Below, piece by piece: positions 12,201 to 24,120 of a stretch of 64,000 nt of DNA. Every line of letters starts with the position of its first letter. The stretch's first letter is position 1. Below the pieces are notes generated by a model, which saw only the letters and a program-made list of their open reading frames with translations, had not been told where the DNA came from and searched no databases. Position numbers and translations under genes: made by a program. Source of the DNA: Montifringilla adamsi (lineage: Eukaryota > Chordata > Aves > Passeriformes > Passeridae); NCBI GenBank assembly GCA_017590115.1, contig JAGGNK010010225.1, forward strand, positions 9,412,834-9,476,833. Reading direction: 5' to 3'.

Positions 12201-15200
12201 TGCAAACATGTGGTACTTCTTGCAGTATCAAGGTACAATCAGGATCCTAAGTTGTGATCATCTCCTGTTGATTATAGAGGAATGTGTCAAAATGACACTG
12301 ACAGAGTGCCTAGACCAGAGGATCAACTTCCTCTATTAGGTATAAATCAAAATAAATACAGAAACAATAAGAATTCCCTAAAAGTAAACCTGTTACATAT
12401 GTAAACTACTGTCCAAAAAAATGTATGACAGATCAAAGAGTAACAAAGCTATTGTTCACTCTAGGAGATAAGTACGAAAATGTATTTTAAAAGAGCAGGT
12501 GGGGTTTAAGTGAACTGCTCCTCTGCTACCATATCTCATGAGAACTATTAATTAGCACAATCTTTTATTTCCAAATTGTTACCAGCTACTGACTACTTTG
12601 TTATGCCAATTCTACTACCTACCACACCAACTCGTTTTAGAAAATTATTGACACTTGGAAAAAAATGTTAAAATTTCTTGTCAAAGGCAACATCACATAA
12701 ACACAGATTATCATTCTCTTCACCCTATATGGAAACAGCAAGTAATGTTGCCACGGAATTTCTTTTTTTATGCCAAGTACTATTTACTTGTCTTTCCAAA
12801 GAAAGTAAACCAGAAACCAACAGAATCACTCTAATTCACAGTTAAAGCAATTCTCAAAAACATTCTGAATTCCAACAGCTCTTTTCCCAACTATTTTAAC
12901 AACAGGACATACTGTGCACTGCACATTCCTGTATCTATCATGGCCAGCTGTGCAGTGATGATTCCACGCCAGAAAAATGGTATTTCTATATGCATGTGGC
13001 AAAAAACACATCCAGATGTTTTGTACTTCAGAATGTAATCTGTATGGAAATAATTGTTGCTTAAGTTATCAATCTACAGCAAAATCAGGATATTGAAATG
13101 ACTCACACAAGCTGTACTATTATTTCCAGTCCAAAAGAGACTAAATAACCCAGAACACTATTCAAAGATAGAGCTACATCACCTTGATAAAACCCAAACA
13201 CAAAGTTGTTTCTGAAGTCTCTATCAAATACAGTGCTAAACCGTGTTACAAAAGTTTTTGACCACAGACAATTTAATTCTGAGATCTTCTACAAGTAAGG
13301 ACATTGAAATGACAGAAATTAACTTGCATACAAACACAGGCACTGCACTGGTGCACAAACAGTAGCTCAGATGTGGCCTTGTAAACACTGAGTACTCTCT
13401 TTGAGCAAGAGGTACTTTTTCTGTTCAGTAAGTTACTAAGCTCTTCCCAATTCTGGTTACTCAGTTGTTCCACATGTTAGGTTGCCAGAACATCTGCTCT
13501 CCATTTTTAACTTTTAATTGTGGATATTAAAAGCATAGAAATTAAGAAATTATTTTCTTTTCTTCTCTAGGGGTACCTAGACAGTCATTATCAAAGCATG
13601 CCTACAACTTGTCAATATCCTAGAAGAATGGTAATGTAGATTACTTAGAAAAACATATCAACTGAGGAACAGAAAAGTTTTGATGGAATAGTTAATTAAT
13701 GACACAGCAAGACCAAAGTCATTAACCTAACATATGTAAGATTGATTATGTGATATTGCCAGTCATTCCAGCAAGCACCTACACCTTTAACACTACTCTC
13801 TTGATGCGATTATCTTTATAATGTCCACAAGAGCCTTTCCTTGTGCCTTTGAGACATGAAGTAAACCAGCCTCTCTTGTATGCTGAACATTTGACAGCCC
13901 TATTTGCAGACATATGCTCCAGACAAAGAGGTAGGCACTGCTTCCTAGAAACCAAGCAGACTTTTCAAACACTTCTGCAAATCTGGACATTATGTATTAA
14001 TAACGCAAAAAATATCACTCAGCCATATGATTATTTTATTTTATGGTCATGAGATGTAGACTTCCCTTGCCGGAAATTAGGACTACCTATAGACAGGCCA
14101 GTTTTGCAACCAGATGCAGTGCACACATTACTTTTTCCTCATTTCAAAGGTTTAGATTTGGGTTACATTAAAAGCCTCTCCAGATTCTGATTAACAGAGA
14201 TGAGCAGAAACAAATAAAGAGGTCTTGGATCACTCTAGGAATACAGATCTCCTATGAAATCAATCAAGGATGGTAAGTCTTCTCGCCTCTGATTCCACAC
14301 TAGGAACAATCAGGTTATCCTGCACAGAAACCTCAGTAGAGGGAAAGCTGATCTCAAGTTCTAATTCTCATAAAACTGCATGAAGAGGAACTGGGGCTCC
14401 AGATGTCTATGCCAAATACAACACCAGTACTTATGTGCAAAAATGCCTTTTTTTTTTCTTGGTAACACGCAAGGATATAACTGATCAAGACCTTTTAGCA
14501 CTTGATTACAGATGACTCTCCAGAATATCATGAAAGCAAAAAAACACATAGCAGCAATGACAGACAACAGACTTGAAGATTGAATCAAAACCTGCATTTG
14601 ACTCCTGTCCTGTAGGGGACAAGTAATAAAAATAAACACAAAACTAATAAAAAATGCATATGCAGAACTTCTGCTCTAAAGGATATTACCTTCATTACTG
14701 CACTTCCTACAGCTCCCAGTTTTTGCCAGACATCCAATTAGTGTATGCATTTAGATGCACCTAGTTTGTAAAAAAAAACTGGCACATCTGAAATACTTCT
14801 CCTATATGCAACATTACTCTTTCAGTTTATGAACACTGGGCCTTCATGTTTCTAAGCAATACAAAATTACTTGCCTGGGAACAGTTTTAAACCTATTACT
14901 GCCACCTCAAAGAGCCTTTTGCTCATTATTACTGAAGTTCAACATTTAGCAACTTATACTGGGAACAAAAAAAAAAAAAATCACATTTCAGCTACAGCAT
15001 ATGCAGAGAAGCGGGTAGAGTCTTAACTTTCACAACTTTAAGTAAGCTGCTATTAAGAAGAAAACTCTACAAAAGTTTGAAAAAGAAGCTTCAACTGTCA
15101 TTTCATATTAAGCAGACATACCAATAAAGCAGGCATAGCCCTTCCCATATACACCTTCCCAGTCCCCTTGTTTCCATCACAGTGACACCACCACAGCCGC

Positions 15201-17414
15201 CCACTGCACCACACCAGGATCAAACCAAGCACCAAGTCAGTTATGAAATAAGATGGTAACAGCTGAGGGAGGAGAGGCTGTATTTTCCTGGCAGATCACC
15301 CTACTGATCCATTTCACTGTGCAGCTGCACTAACAGCTGGAAAAGCAAAACAAATGCAATAATATAAGGATATATATATATAACCAATATTTACTCAATA
15401 CATCATTGTTGCTGAAGAAAAGCACTCGCATCCTAAATAAAAACCATTCACTTAAAAAGGTACCTAATTTTTTACCTAAGTTTTTTCAGTTCAATAAAAA
15501 AATTATTATCCAGCCAGCAGAGCAAACAAGACAGAATACTGCTGAAGCCAATGAGCCCTAAAATTCAACAAAACTCAACATTAGAACCAAAAACAACAAT
15601 GCTCACAGAGCACAGGAAGAATCTTATTTCATATTTATTTTCCACACCAATCTAAAATTACAACTGTTTGTTGGGGTTTTTGGCTGAGGTTTTTTGATTG
15701 TTTTTTTTAACTAGGTGCCTTTTTCCTCTGTCCACTATTCACTATTACAACACTAGTTACCTTCTGTGCAATTTCAGACAAAGGTTAAACGACACCAGCT
15801 TGAACAGATTTGTTTTCTAAGCAACTTATGCACTTCAAAAGGACAAAGTGAACTTTATTCCCTCTACATGAACAGTCTGTGAATCGACACTTTGAGTTCT
15901 CTCACAGAAATCCCACTTTCACTACATACCAGCCAATACTGAAGGTCATTAATTACTGTTCTCATAATTAGTCAAGATTTTCTTTTGTCCTTGTTTATTT
16001 TTCAATCATAGGCTCCATTTACTAACCACGCACTGCAACCTTCATATGTGTTTAAGAGAAGCAAATGATAAAACCCCTTTCTGCTTTCATTAGGCTTCAA
16101 GCCACCTCCAGGTGCTTTTTTATTTGCTCATGAACAATCGATTCTCTAGAAGTCACTCATTTTTACATTCAGATCACAGTACAACTTCTATTATCTATCC
16201 CAAGATGACTAGGTTTTCACAGTTTAATTTACTGCAAACATTACACATACTTATTTGTAGACACAGATATAGTTAGACAGCTGGCTCTATTTAACTCAAT
16301 GCACTGTATCTATACTAAGTGTAAGCTGATATAACCACTAAAAGAAAGCCATTTTTATTCTTGCCATCTTGCAATGCTTCCTTCCCTTATACTGATGTGA
16401 ATCAGGCAAACTGGAAATTTAGTTGGGAAATTCCATTTTAAACATCTAGTCACAAAACACTGGTCTTAACCTCAATCTGATTCGCCACACAAGATCTCGT
16501 TTCACATAAAGAGGAAGCATAAGAAACAAGCCACCCTGCATTAAAGATGTTTCTTTCAACAGTAGCACTACCTTATGCCAGCTCAACATGTTCCTCAAAT
16601 GACTGCCAAAGTATTACCTGCCTCTGTTGAAGTAGAATAAAGCAGAACATCGGCAGTTTGAGAAAACTATCATCACAGTCAAGATGAAATCAGATACCTG
16701 TACATTGTACACAGCATTTTGTGTAATCACTGAAAAACTGTTTCCCAACTTTTTTCTTCTACCTGATTAGTAATTCTAGAGTCCTGTCTGATTGCCTCCC
16801 TCACTCAGGCCAACAGACAAAGCCATTACATTCACATTTCAATAACTTATAAACAGAACCATCAATAAAGTTTTGATAAAGAATTTTTTTTTACATTTCA
16901 CAAATGCCATGAACTGAACATTCAAGTGTTTTCTCAGTTACATCATTTTTCAAAACTTTGCAAATATGACACATACACACTTATTTTTAAAAATGCCTTA
17001 CCAGAGAATTGTGCCTGTTTGCAAGCTAACGCCCCCCTGGCACAATCTAGTGACTACACAGTCACTGCACATTGCATTAAAAATACTTCTGCTTTGTTAC
17101 ACAGCACAGTATTTTTATATTGCAGAGGAGTAATTTAGCTTGCATAAAGACTCACAATCTGCAGATGACAACTAAGTCGATTATTTACATTCTTAAACAG
17201 TGAACTGAGTTCTACAGGAAAAGTGCTCCAGTAACAAATTAGTCTGTCACCCTTCTCCCCTCCCCACTGCCAAAACATCACTTCAATAAAAGCCTGAATC
17301 AAAACTTCTATTAAATAAAATGCAAATAAGGAATTTAAGCATTATCTATTAGGAGCTATACTGACAAAGATAGACAAATCAATGTCTTAGAAGTAGATTT
17401 AAGATAGATATTTT

Positions 17415-17432
17415 TAAGTAGATATCTACTTA
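17415..17432. repeat. 18-bp perfect palindrome
   Basis: TAAGTAGATATCTACTTA reads the same on both strands with no spacer. It sits inside a small cluster of related AAGTAGATAT words at about 17390-17445. No function is evident. Confidence 0.9.
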
Positions 17433-17952
17433 GAAGTAGATATAAGAATTAATAAATTTCTAATCCCATAAATTAAGCTTTATTAACCCTAGAACACATA
17501 TCCAAATATATTTTTTCCAAGGATCTGTTTTGAATAATTTTAGTGATCCATACTGTTCAGCCTGTTCTAGCAATAGAAATTAGTCAGGGGTGTGGGTCAG
17601 GTTATGTCCAGCTTAGTTTTCATTCTTTGTGCACATATTTCACACACAGTATCACATTCTTCACTCAGTCCTGTTCACCATGTCACTCTGTAATCATACA
17701 TCTCAAATAATTTCCATTTAATTCTGCACACATTAAACCTTCTCTTTATTCCAGCAGACTTCCAGCTGGACTCACACCTCTAGTTTTGGTCTCCAGTTTA
17801 GTCTTTGTTACAAAACTGACACTCTAACAGCAGGAACCAATCCATCACTTAAGTGATGTTGAACTTAAAGTTTACTGTTCTTGAGATTTATTTTAACTTG
17901 CAAGAGAGCAAGCAAATTTTTGAAAAACAGCAATAGAACAAGCATAACTTAC

Positions 17953-18129
17953 CTTGAAAATACCAACCCAGTCTTTCTGATGAGGATGGATAAACTGGGT
18001 GAGAGTGTAGTGACATTCAAGATGTGTGTTTGGAAGGTAACTTTTCGCAACATTTTGAAAAATTACATGCGCAAAATTGGAAGTCTGCAAAGTGCTAGCT
18101 GAAGATGGAACTTCTTGAAAGGATGACAT
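17953..18129 (-). CDS. TAX1BP1: TAX1BP1 first coding exon (start codon, N-terminal SKICH)
   Basis: This exon encodes residues 1-59 of the selective-autophagy receptor TAX1BP1. It begins MSSFQEVP, continues LQTSNFAHVIFQNVAKSY and ends KDWVGIFK, where the SKICH domain starts. The ATG at 18129-18127 is chosen because it is in a good Kozak context (AACCATGT, A at -3), lies 6 nt after the acceptor TTGTTACAG (18137-18136), and matches the human start. The donor is CAAG|GTAAGT at 17953/17952, phase 0. Relative to human MTSFQEVPLQTS there is a five-residue insertion, SSAST, after VP. In the cell the protein links ubiquitinated cargo to LC3/GABARAP and with A20 dampens NF-kB signalling (family knowledge). 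The exon itself starts at 18135. Confidence 0.96.
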
Positions 18130-18135
18130 GGTTAC
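18130..18135 (-). other. TAX1BP1: TAX1BP1 exon 2, 5' UTR part
   Basis: Six bases (GTAACC) lie between the splice acceptor and the initiator ATG. They supply the Kozak A at -3. The short leader shows that most of the 5' UTR must come from an upstream exon. Confidence 0.85.
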
Positions 18136-20957
18136 CTGTAACAAAATTGTAGAAGTTATTACTTGAACATAGTGAAAAAACTAGTGAAGTTACAAAAATT
18201 AATCTAGTTTAAATACTTATGACAGAAAAACCTAACAATTAGTTCCCCTGTTCTGAAAACAGAGAGCCATAGACAAAATTCACTAAAGTGCACTGCTTCA
18301 GCATCTCTCCAAAACAACCACCTCTCAGAATGAAAAGAGCAGTCATTTCAGCAATGACATCAAAATGGAGAGAAAGCACTGCTTAGCTGAATGCCCCCAG
18401 TATTATATCTCAGGGTCAGAAAGTGGAAAAGAAAAGCAGTGGTGTGAAAACAAAGCAGGGTTCTAACTTAATGAAAGATTCTTAATGGTTCTAGACATGC
18501 TAGAGAAGCAGAACAAAAGTTCCGTAGTTTCCTTGCTTTAAACCTTTCTCAAATCTGTACTGCTCTGCTTTTCACAGCATTTTTACACATAAAGTTTTTC
18601 CTCCCCTCTCAGTAAAAGTATCAAAGTTCTATTTTAAGACATTTTTTTAAAAATAAGAACGTTTATGTAAACAGGAGGGTTTTGTTTGGGCTGGCTTTTT
18701 TCCCTACTTCAAGAGTTTTCCTGCCCCTGTTTAGCAGTCTGTGGGCATCTTCTACTATTCTCACTGTAACACATACTTCATGTTTAGCTTCATTACCATA
18801 AACAATGGCCTGCATTGACAGCAGGAACACTGAGGTATGCAAACAGTTGGAGGGATTAACACTAATCAGTTGGACTGCAAAAGCTTTTAATCGTGCTTTC
18901 CATTCACCACCTCCTTCAGGATACAGAGTGCTACAACTACAGTAACACAAGATGCTTCATGAGCAGAACAAGAACATCCCTTCCTCAGATTCAGCAATAT
19001 GTGCCAAAAATAGAATATATGCAACTGAGAAGTTTCAAGTGTCTGACTCCATAGTATAATCAAAATTTTGTCAAAACATTTGATATTAGGAGGATTAGGG
19101 CCTTATGTATCTGGCATTTCTGGAAAGATGAGCTACCCTGTTCTTGCAATTGTTGTTGAAAGTAATTTTATACCGGCGAAGCACATTCATGCCTTGAAAG
19201 AGGTAACTGCCAGGTGTGTGACATAATATGTTACTTTCATTGAAGATACATGCGGAAACCAAAACCAAAAGGACACAGGTCACTGCAAGCCTCAAGTAGT
19301 TCAGACATGAAAAGGTGTCTGTGTACCTCCTATAGCCTTTTAGAATTTCACTAGTTAAAAAATAAGTAGCGAAGACCTTGTGCTTTCTGAAACAAACTGC
19401 ACTCTGAAGTAAACACGTATCCATCACCAAAACAAGTAAAAGGTAAATACACGGGTTTTTTGGTTTTTTTTAGTTTTAAGCCATCAATATTTTAAGCTTA
19501 TTACTGTCCAATTTAGAGTAACACATTATTTCAGTGTATAAGATGTTTAATAAAAAATAGTCTTGTATACTGACCAACACAGGTTACAAGATAAAACACA
19601 AAGCTTGTGAATATTAATAGATATAAAAGAAAAAAAAAAGAACTTTGACAAGCAAGAAACTGAGTAAAGATCAAAACACAGTTTTCTAGAGACAACAGGG
19701 TACACAATAAATCTTATCAGTTATGTAGCTTCAGAGTCCAGAATAAGAAATGTTACAGCACAGTAAAATCCTGAAAACTCCCACACATCTCAAAACAGAG
19801 GCATCTCTCCATTTCATTCTGTACTATAAATGGTATGCATTGGCAATTTCTATGGTTCTCATAGAAAATTAATAACCTTAGTTATTTTCAATTGCAACCA
19901 ATTAATTCATTTTTAGTAATTCAGTAACTTAGCCAAATAACATTGACATGAAAGAGTGTGTTTAATTTTCATTAGGCAGAATAAGTACAAAAAGAGTAAA
20001 CACAGCATTAATAATAAAACCTAATAAAACCAATTGAATTTTTTAAGTAAGTGTGTCTTTAAAATTGTATAGCCCAGCCTAAGCACATATTAAAATAAAT
20101 AAATAAAAATAAAAACACCAAACAAACACCACGAAAAACAACACCAAACTCAGCCAAAAGGAAAAAAAAATATCCATTTCTGCACATTGGTTGTCAGCTG
20201 CCACAGCTGAGTACCAGCCCTAGTGGAACCAGTAAAGGTAGACTGGTTTCCAACCCCAAAGCAGAACTGCTCACAAATCTCACTTGCGCAGACCAGCACA
20301 ATCATGTGGGATTACTGTTGCCTAGCAGGAAAATCCCCGGAGCTTAGGTGATGCTCAGATCTACTTACAGTTCAAGGATATGGGGATGCTGGGTACTTGC
20401 TTGCTTAACTCGCAGCTACCGGCTAGGCAACGGGAGAGGAGGAGGAAGAGCTACGCACAGGCTTCATTACTGACATGACAAGCGCTTCCCACGGGAAGGC
20501 TAAACGACGCCTTTGGCTTTGCGCAACGGAAAGGACGGCGAAAAGGAGGAAAAGCTCGTCGGGCAGGAAAAACAAAAGCAGGACGAGCCGCACCACCCCA
20601 GACAGATCCTCCCGGAGTCCTCCAGCTGCGGTCCCGGGCCTCCGACACCCCCGGCCCCCTCCTGCACCGCCTCCCGCCCCTTCCCCGCCGCTGCTCCGCC
20701 ACCTGCCCGACACGGTCACCTTGGCCTCGGGCCTTCTTCCTCCTCCCCGGGCAGGGAAGCCCCGCCGGCTCCCGCAGCCCGGCCCCGCCGCTCCCCTGCC
20801 GACCACGGCCGGCCTGAACAGCTGGCGGGGGCCGGTGGCGCAGAACCGCGGCCGCACGGCCCGGCCGCCCCGGCCCGGCCCAGAAGCGGCTGGAAGCCGG
20901 CGGGAAGGAGCGTGTCAGCCCTGCCCGGCCCCCCAGCCGGCCCCGGACAGCTCTTAC
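18136..20957 (-). other. TAX1BP1: TAX1BP1 intron 1
   Basis: This 2.8 kb intron separates the non-coding first exon from the start-codon exon. Its donor TAG|GTAAGA at 20958/20957 is a strong consensus. The promoter-proximal part (20420-20957) is in the CpG island. Elsewhere it holds an A-rich tract at about 20096-20170 and no recognised repeat. Open frames such as 19095-19430 and 18663-18950 (minus) are unsupported. Confidence 0.7.
20096..20170 (+). repeat. A-rich low-complexity tract
   Basis: Runs of AAATAAATAAAAATAAAAAC pass into an A/C-only segment (AACACCAAACAAACACCACG). It is simple sequence in TAX1BP1 intron 1. Confidence 0.85.
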
Positions 20958-20993
20958 CTAGACAGACACGGAGGGCGCCGGGGACATCAACAT
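20958..20993 (-). other. 11-codon upstream ORF in TAX1BP1 exon 1
   Basis: On the minus strand an ATG at 20993-20991 opens a frame reading MLMSPAPSVSV and then TAG. The TAG is exactly the last three bases before the GT donor at 20957. The ATG context is weak (C at -3), as is that of the second in-frame ATG, so leaky scanning to the main ATG would be expected. It is relevant only if transcription starts upstream of 20993. Confidence 0.5.
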
Positions 20994-21050
20994 GGGGCCT
21001 CCGCCACCAGCGCCGCGCAGCTCCGCCCGTCCGCCCGCGTCACTTCCAGC
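20958..21050 (-). other. TAX1BP1: TAX1BP1 non-coding exon 1 (5' UTR; upstream limit uncertain)
   Basis: On the minus strand the CpG island contains GTCTGTCTAG|GTAAGAG, the only strong donor I see at the right place for a leader exon spliced to the start-codon exon. Mammalian TAX1BP1 likewise starts with a non-coding exon. The donor side is well supported. The 5' end (given as about 21050) is a guess. The exon includes a short upstream ORF (separate entry). Confidence 0.6.
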
Positions 21051-21501
21051 CCGGCCCTGCCCGCACGGGGCGGGCCCCGACACGGATCCGGTTGGGAACC
21101 CGGGGGCCGCCCGGTGGTCTCCGCGTCCCACGGGCACACGCTCTCGGTGGGGCTCGGGGGCGCGGGCACGGCGGTGAGCCGTGTGGCGTGTGCCCCACCG
21201 GGCTGCTGATACCTCCGTACAGCGCTCGCACGGTGCCCTCCCGTCTTGTCCGTGATTACAACATCACCTCTGTCGCACCCGCTTACCCCGAATTAATCAT
21301 CTCCTTTTCCGTCCCACGTCAAGACACAGGCTGACCCTGTCGGTCACCTTAATCTGCCAGGCTTTGCGCGTCTTCCCAGGGCAACGGAGGGGTGAGATAA
21401 GAGCGGCGGTAAACGCTTACACAGGGTCCTGCCTGGGTACCTTGGCGGATCTCCAAGAAAGGGTGTTCATCACACAGCACCGACTCGGAGAACCAGGGAA
21501 G

Positions 21502-21625
21502 CACAGAATCATTTAGGCTGGAAAAGACCTTTGACCAGTCACCTCCTTGTCAACTAGACCGTGGCACTAAATGCCACGTCTTTTCTTGAGCATCTCTATG
21601 GTGATTCCATCGCTTTAGTCGCCAC
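21502..21625 (-). mobile_element. CR1 fragment, minus orientation
   Basis: The plus strand begins AGAATCATTTAGGCTGGAAAAGACCTTTGA and continues with CACTAAATGCCACGTCTTTT and ATGGTGATTCCAT. This is the reverse complement of the common avian CR1 3' end. It lies just upstream of the TAX1BP1 CpG island. Confidence 0.85.
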
Positions 21626-23489
21626 AAGTTTCTACAGGATTAATACCTTTTATCACGTCCGATAGTTTTAAAACAATCTGAATTTAAATGGTTTGGGCAT
21701 TAAGGCTTTTCTAACTAGGCTCACAACTATTTCACAGGCTCCACTCAATTTTAATCCAAAAGCAGCTCATAGAGCACTGACCAGAGTCACGGTGCTCAGT
21801 AGAAGCAACCAGTGATGAGTACCCATCATTGGTAGCAGGATTTGTCCCAGTGCACCCAGTGTTGGTTGCCACTACAAACTGTCTTCAAGATCATCTTAAA
21901 TCCTTTGCTGCTACCATTTCTTACTTGTTTTCATGAGTATTTTAAACAAAATGGTTATGTGGAGAGACACAGTGTTATGTCTCTCCATAAATAATATGAT
22001 TAATCATTGGAATTATTGAGTTAGGTTTCTGACAAGTTCACCTGTTTTTTCATGGTCAATCCTAACAGAAATGAAACCAAGCTGGAGCATAGAAAGTGTC
22101 TTTAAGTAATTATGGTTATTCATTGAACTTTCATTTTTGTTTCTGAAAACAGTCTTGTGTCTTAAGGTGTGTCACAGATTACTAAATTATCTTTAGATTT
22201 GTAGCCACAATGAATAATCTCTTATATCCTCCATACATTCCATGTTTTCCTGGAAAACAATAAATTCCCTGCATAGTACTAACTGACCATTTTAGAAGAC
22301 ACAAGAAGTGTATGTAGAGAAAAATTAAACCAGTATCTTGTTCAGCAAGAAATACTTGTAAGGAGGTAGGAAGAGCTATTCCTTCTTATCTCAGCCCTCC
22401 ATTTCTTCTCCTTGCTGCTCTTTGCTCTGTATGATGTGATAAAGGGCTGTCTAAGAGTCACAAGACACTGTTCTCATGTGGGCTGGAACTTAGGAATAAC
22501 TCGGGGTTTACAGTCACCAGCTGGGGAATATCATCGTTGGTGAGACTAAGTAGTTTTGCTTTCATTTAAAGCCATTATAATGCAGATGTATGGGAATATG
22601 ATGGGAAATTTGAAATAAAGATTTTGTTTTGCAGCTAATTTTACAAGTGAATGCCTGGAAAAACAACCAACCAACCCACCTTTGTTTCCTAATTAAAAAA
22701 AAAATACTTCTCCTCAGTTCTGAGTTTTTTAAGAAACTTGAGATATTTCCATGTTCACTTAATAAATGTTCATTCAGTCAATAAAGGTAGTTATGGTTTA
22801 CTCATAATTCAGTATTCAGTTATTATTTCTATTGCTTAATGCATATGGAAGAGGTAAAAAAAACTACTGAAGTGCTGACATTCACATGAGCAGTGTAAAT
22901 ATTAGGACAAATAAATCAAGAATTGTCTTTTCTTGTAATGATACAATCAAATAAGTAAAAATTAAATACATTTTTCAGGAATATGTATTTTTAAACTTCT
23001 AAACTTGCTATCTTAACCACATAATGGTGGCTATATATATAAAACTATTTCTGACCAAAATAAATGGGTGGTTTAATGTGTTCTCATGTATACTTTTATA
23101 CTTTTGCATGCTAGATTTAGATGCCAATCCTGTCCCTCTAGAATTCATAGATATTTTACAGAAAGATGCTGCAGAGCCTTTTCTAATTTTTATTGCCACG
23201 ACAAGAAATTAAATACTTGAGAAAAATTAAATAGTTAAGAAATTAAATACTTTAAGAAATTAAACACTTGCACAGTGGTGCACAGTGATCCCAGAATCAG
23301 CAATCAATATCCTTGTACAAAGATCTGAATCAAGAAAAAGTGACTGGAACCGCTGATACTTGCACTTGGCTGAGAATGAATGGTTGAGTGCCTTGGTAAA
23401 TCTGAATTTGATAGACAGATACTATGTCCTGAAATTATCCATGTGATATAAATCTTTCAGGAAACTTGCTCTTGAGCAGAAAGAAAAGC

Positions 23490-23552
23490 AAAACCCCAAA
23501 CAAACGAACAAAAAAAACAAACAAAAAACCCAAACAAAACCAAAACCCCTTT
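23490..23552 (+). repeat. A/C-only low-complexity tract
   Basis: AAACAAACGAACAAAAAAAC and similar words, almost free of G and T. Simple sequence. Confidence 0.85.
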
Positions 23553-23920
23553 AACACTACTTTTCTATCCTTGCTTACATTCTCTGCAAAATATTTAAAA
23601 CAAAAAAAAGTTTGATATCAGCATTTCTAACAAAACCTTACTCTTTTAAGATTTTCTTAACACTGGCACACTAATTAGAAAAGCTTATTACAGGTGTGGT
23701 GACAATAATCCCATCTCCTTCTGGCTTGATTTTCAGCTTTCTAACTCCACTGATTTCAGTAACAGGAAACCAGTTTTCTTCAAGCCAGGACTTTACCACA
23801 AATGGTACAGTTTTCATGTGCACCAGAATGTACTTTAAACACGTAGTATCAATGTTTAGCCAGTATTTATGCATATTTAAAAGAAAAAGAAACTAGGAAT
23901 GTCAAGTATTTTTTAATGGT

Positions 23921-23922
23921 AC

Positions 23923-23954
<32 letters not shown>

Positions 23955-23960
23955 TTTTTT
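23921..23960. repeat. (TA)n plus poly-T run
   Basis: A short TATATATATATA run passes directly into more than 20 consecutive T. This may be the reverse-strand tail of an old retroposed sequence or simple slippage. Confidence 0.9.
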
Positions 23961-24034
23961 AATAATCAAAACCATGTTTGTTGGAAGGGCTGTCCAGAGA
24001 ATTCTGGTCCATCTTTTCTACACCCTCTGCTTAA

Positions 24035-24120
24035 CTGGTTCTAGACAGCAATAAGCCCTGAGGCCTTCTCTTCTGCAGGCTGAAAAAATCCCTGTTCTCT
24101 CTCTTTTTGTGTCTCTGTGC
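24035..24120 (-). mobile_element. Probable old CR1 remnant
   Basis: GAGGCCTTCTCTTCTGCAGG followed by CTGAAAAAATCCCTGTTCTC parallels the CR1 reverse-complement motif 'gagccttctcttctccaggctgaacaaccccagttctctc'. It is short and diverged. Confidence 0.5.

Larger units (their letters stand above)
4786..17952 (-). other. TAX1BP1: TAX1BP1 intron 2
   Basis: This 13.2 kb phase-0 intron is the longest complete intron in the window. It contains a CR1 fragment at about 5518-5728, a 26-bp perfect tandem duplication at 5157-5208, an A/C-only tract at 9194-9280, a short TA run near 15370, an A-run near 14967 and an 18-bp palindrome at 17415-17432. Open frames inside it (for example 11256-11621 on the minus strand, 121 codons) show no family resemblance and look like chance. 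Confidence 0.85.
20420..21235 (-). promoter_or_regulatory. TAX1BP1: TAX1BP1 CpG-island promoter
   Basis: This block of about 0.8 kb is very GC- and CpG-rich against an AT-rich background, and overlaps the TAX1BP1 first exon. No TATA box is seen. Visible candidate sites are an ETS/CRE-like GGAAGTGACG on the minus strand (21038-21047), a GC box GGGGCGGG at 21067-21074, and GC-rich repeats throughout. The transcription start is probably near 21.0-21.1 kb by position relative to the donor, but I cannot fix it. The long open frames on both strands here are a by-product of GC richness. Confidence 0.85.

Noticed and set aside
20423..21334. Long open frames on both strands (244, 273 and 144 codons)
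   Set aside because: They lie in a CpG island, overlap each other in several frames and are Pro/Arg/Gly/Ala-rich as random GC-rich DNA would be. No domain is recognisable, and the real feature is the TAX1BP1 first exon.
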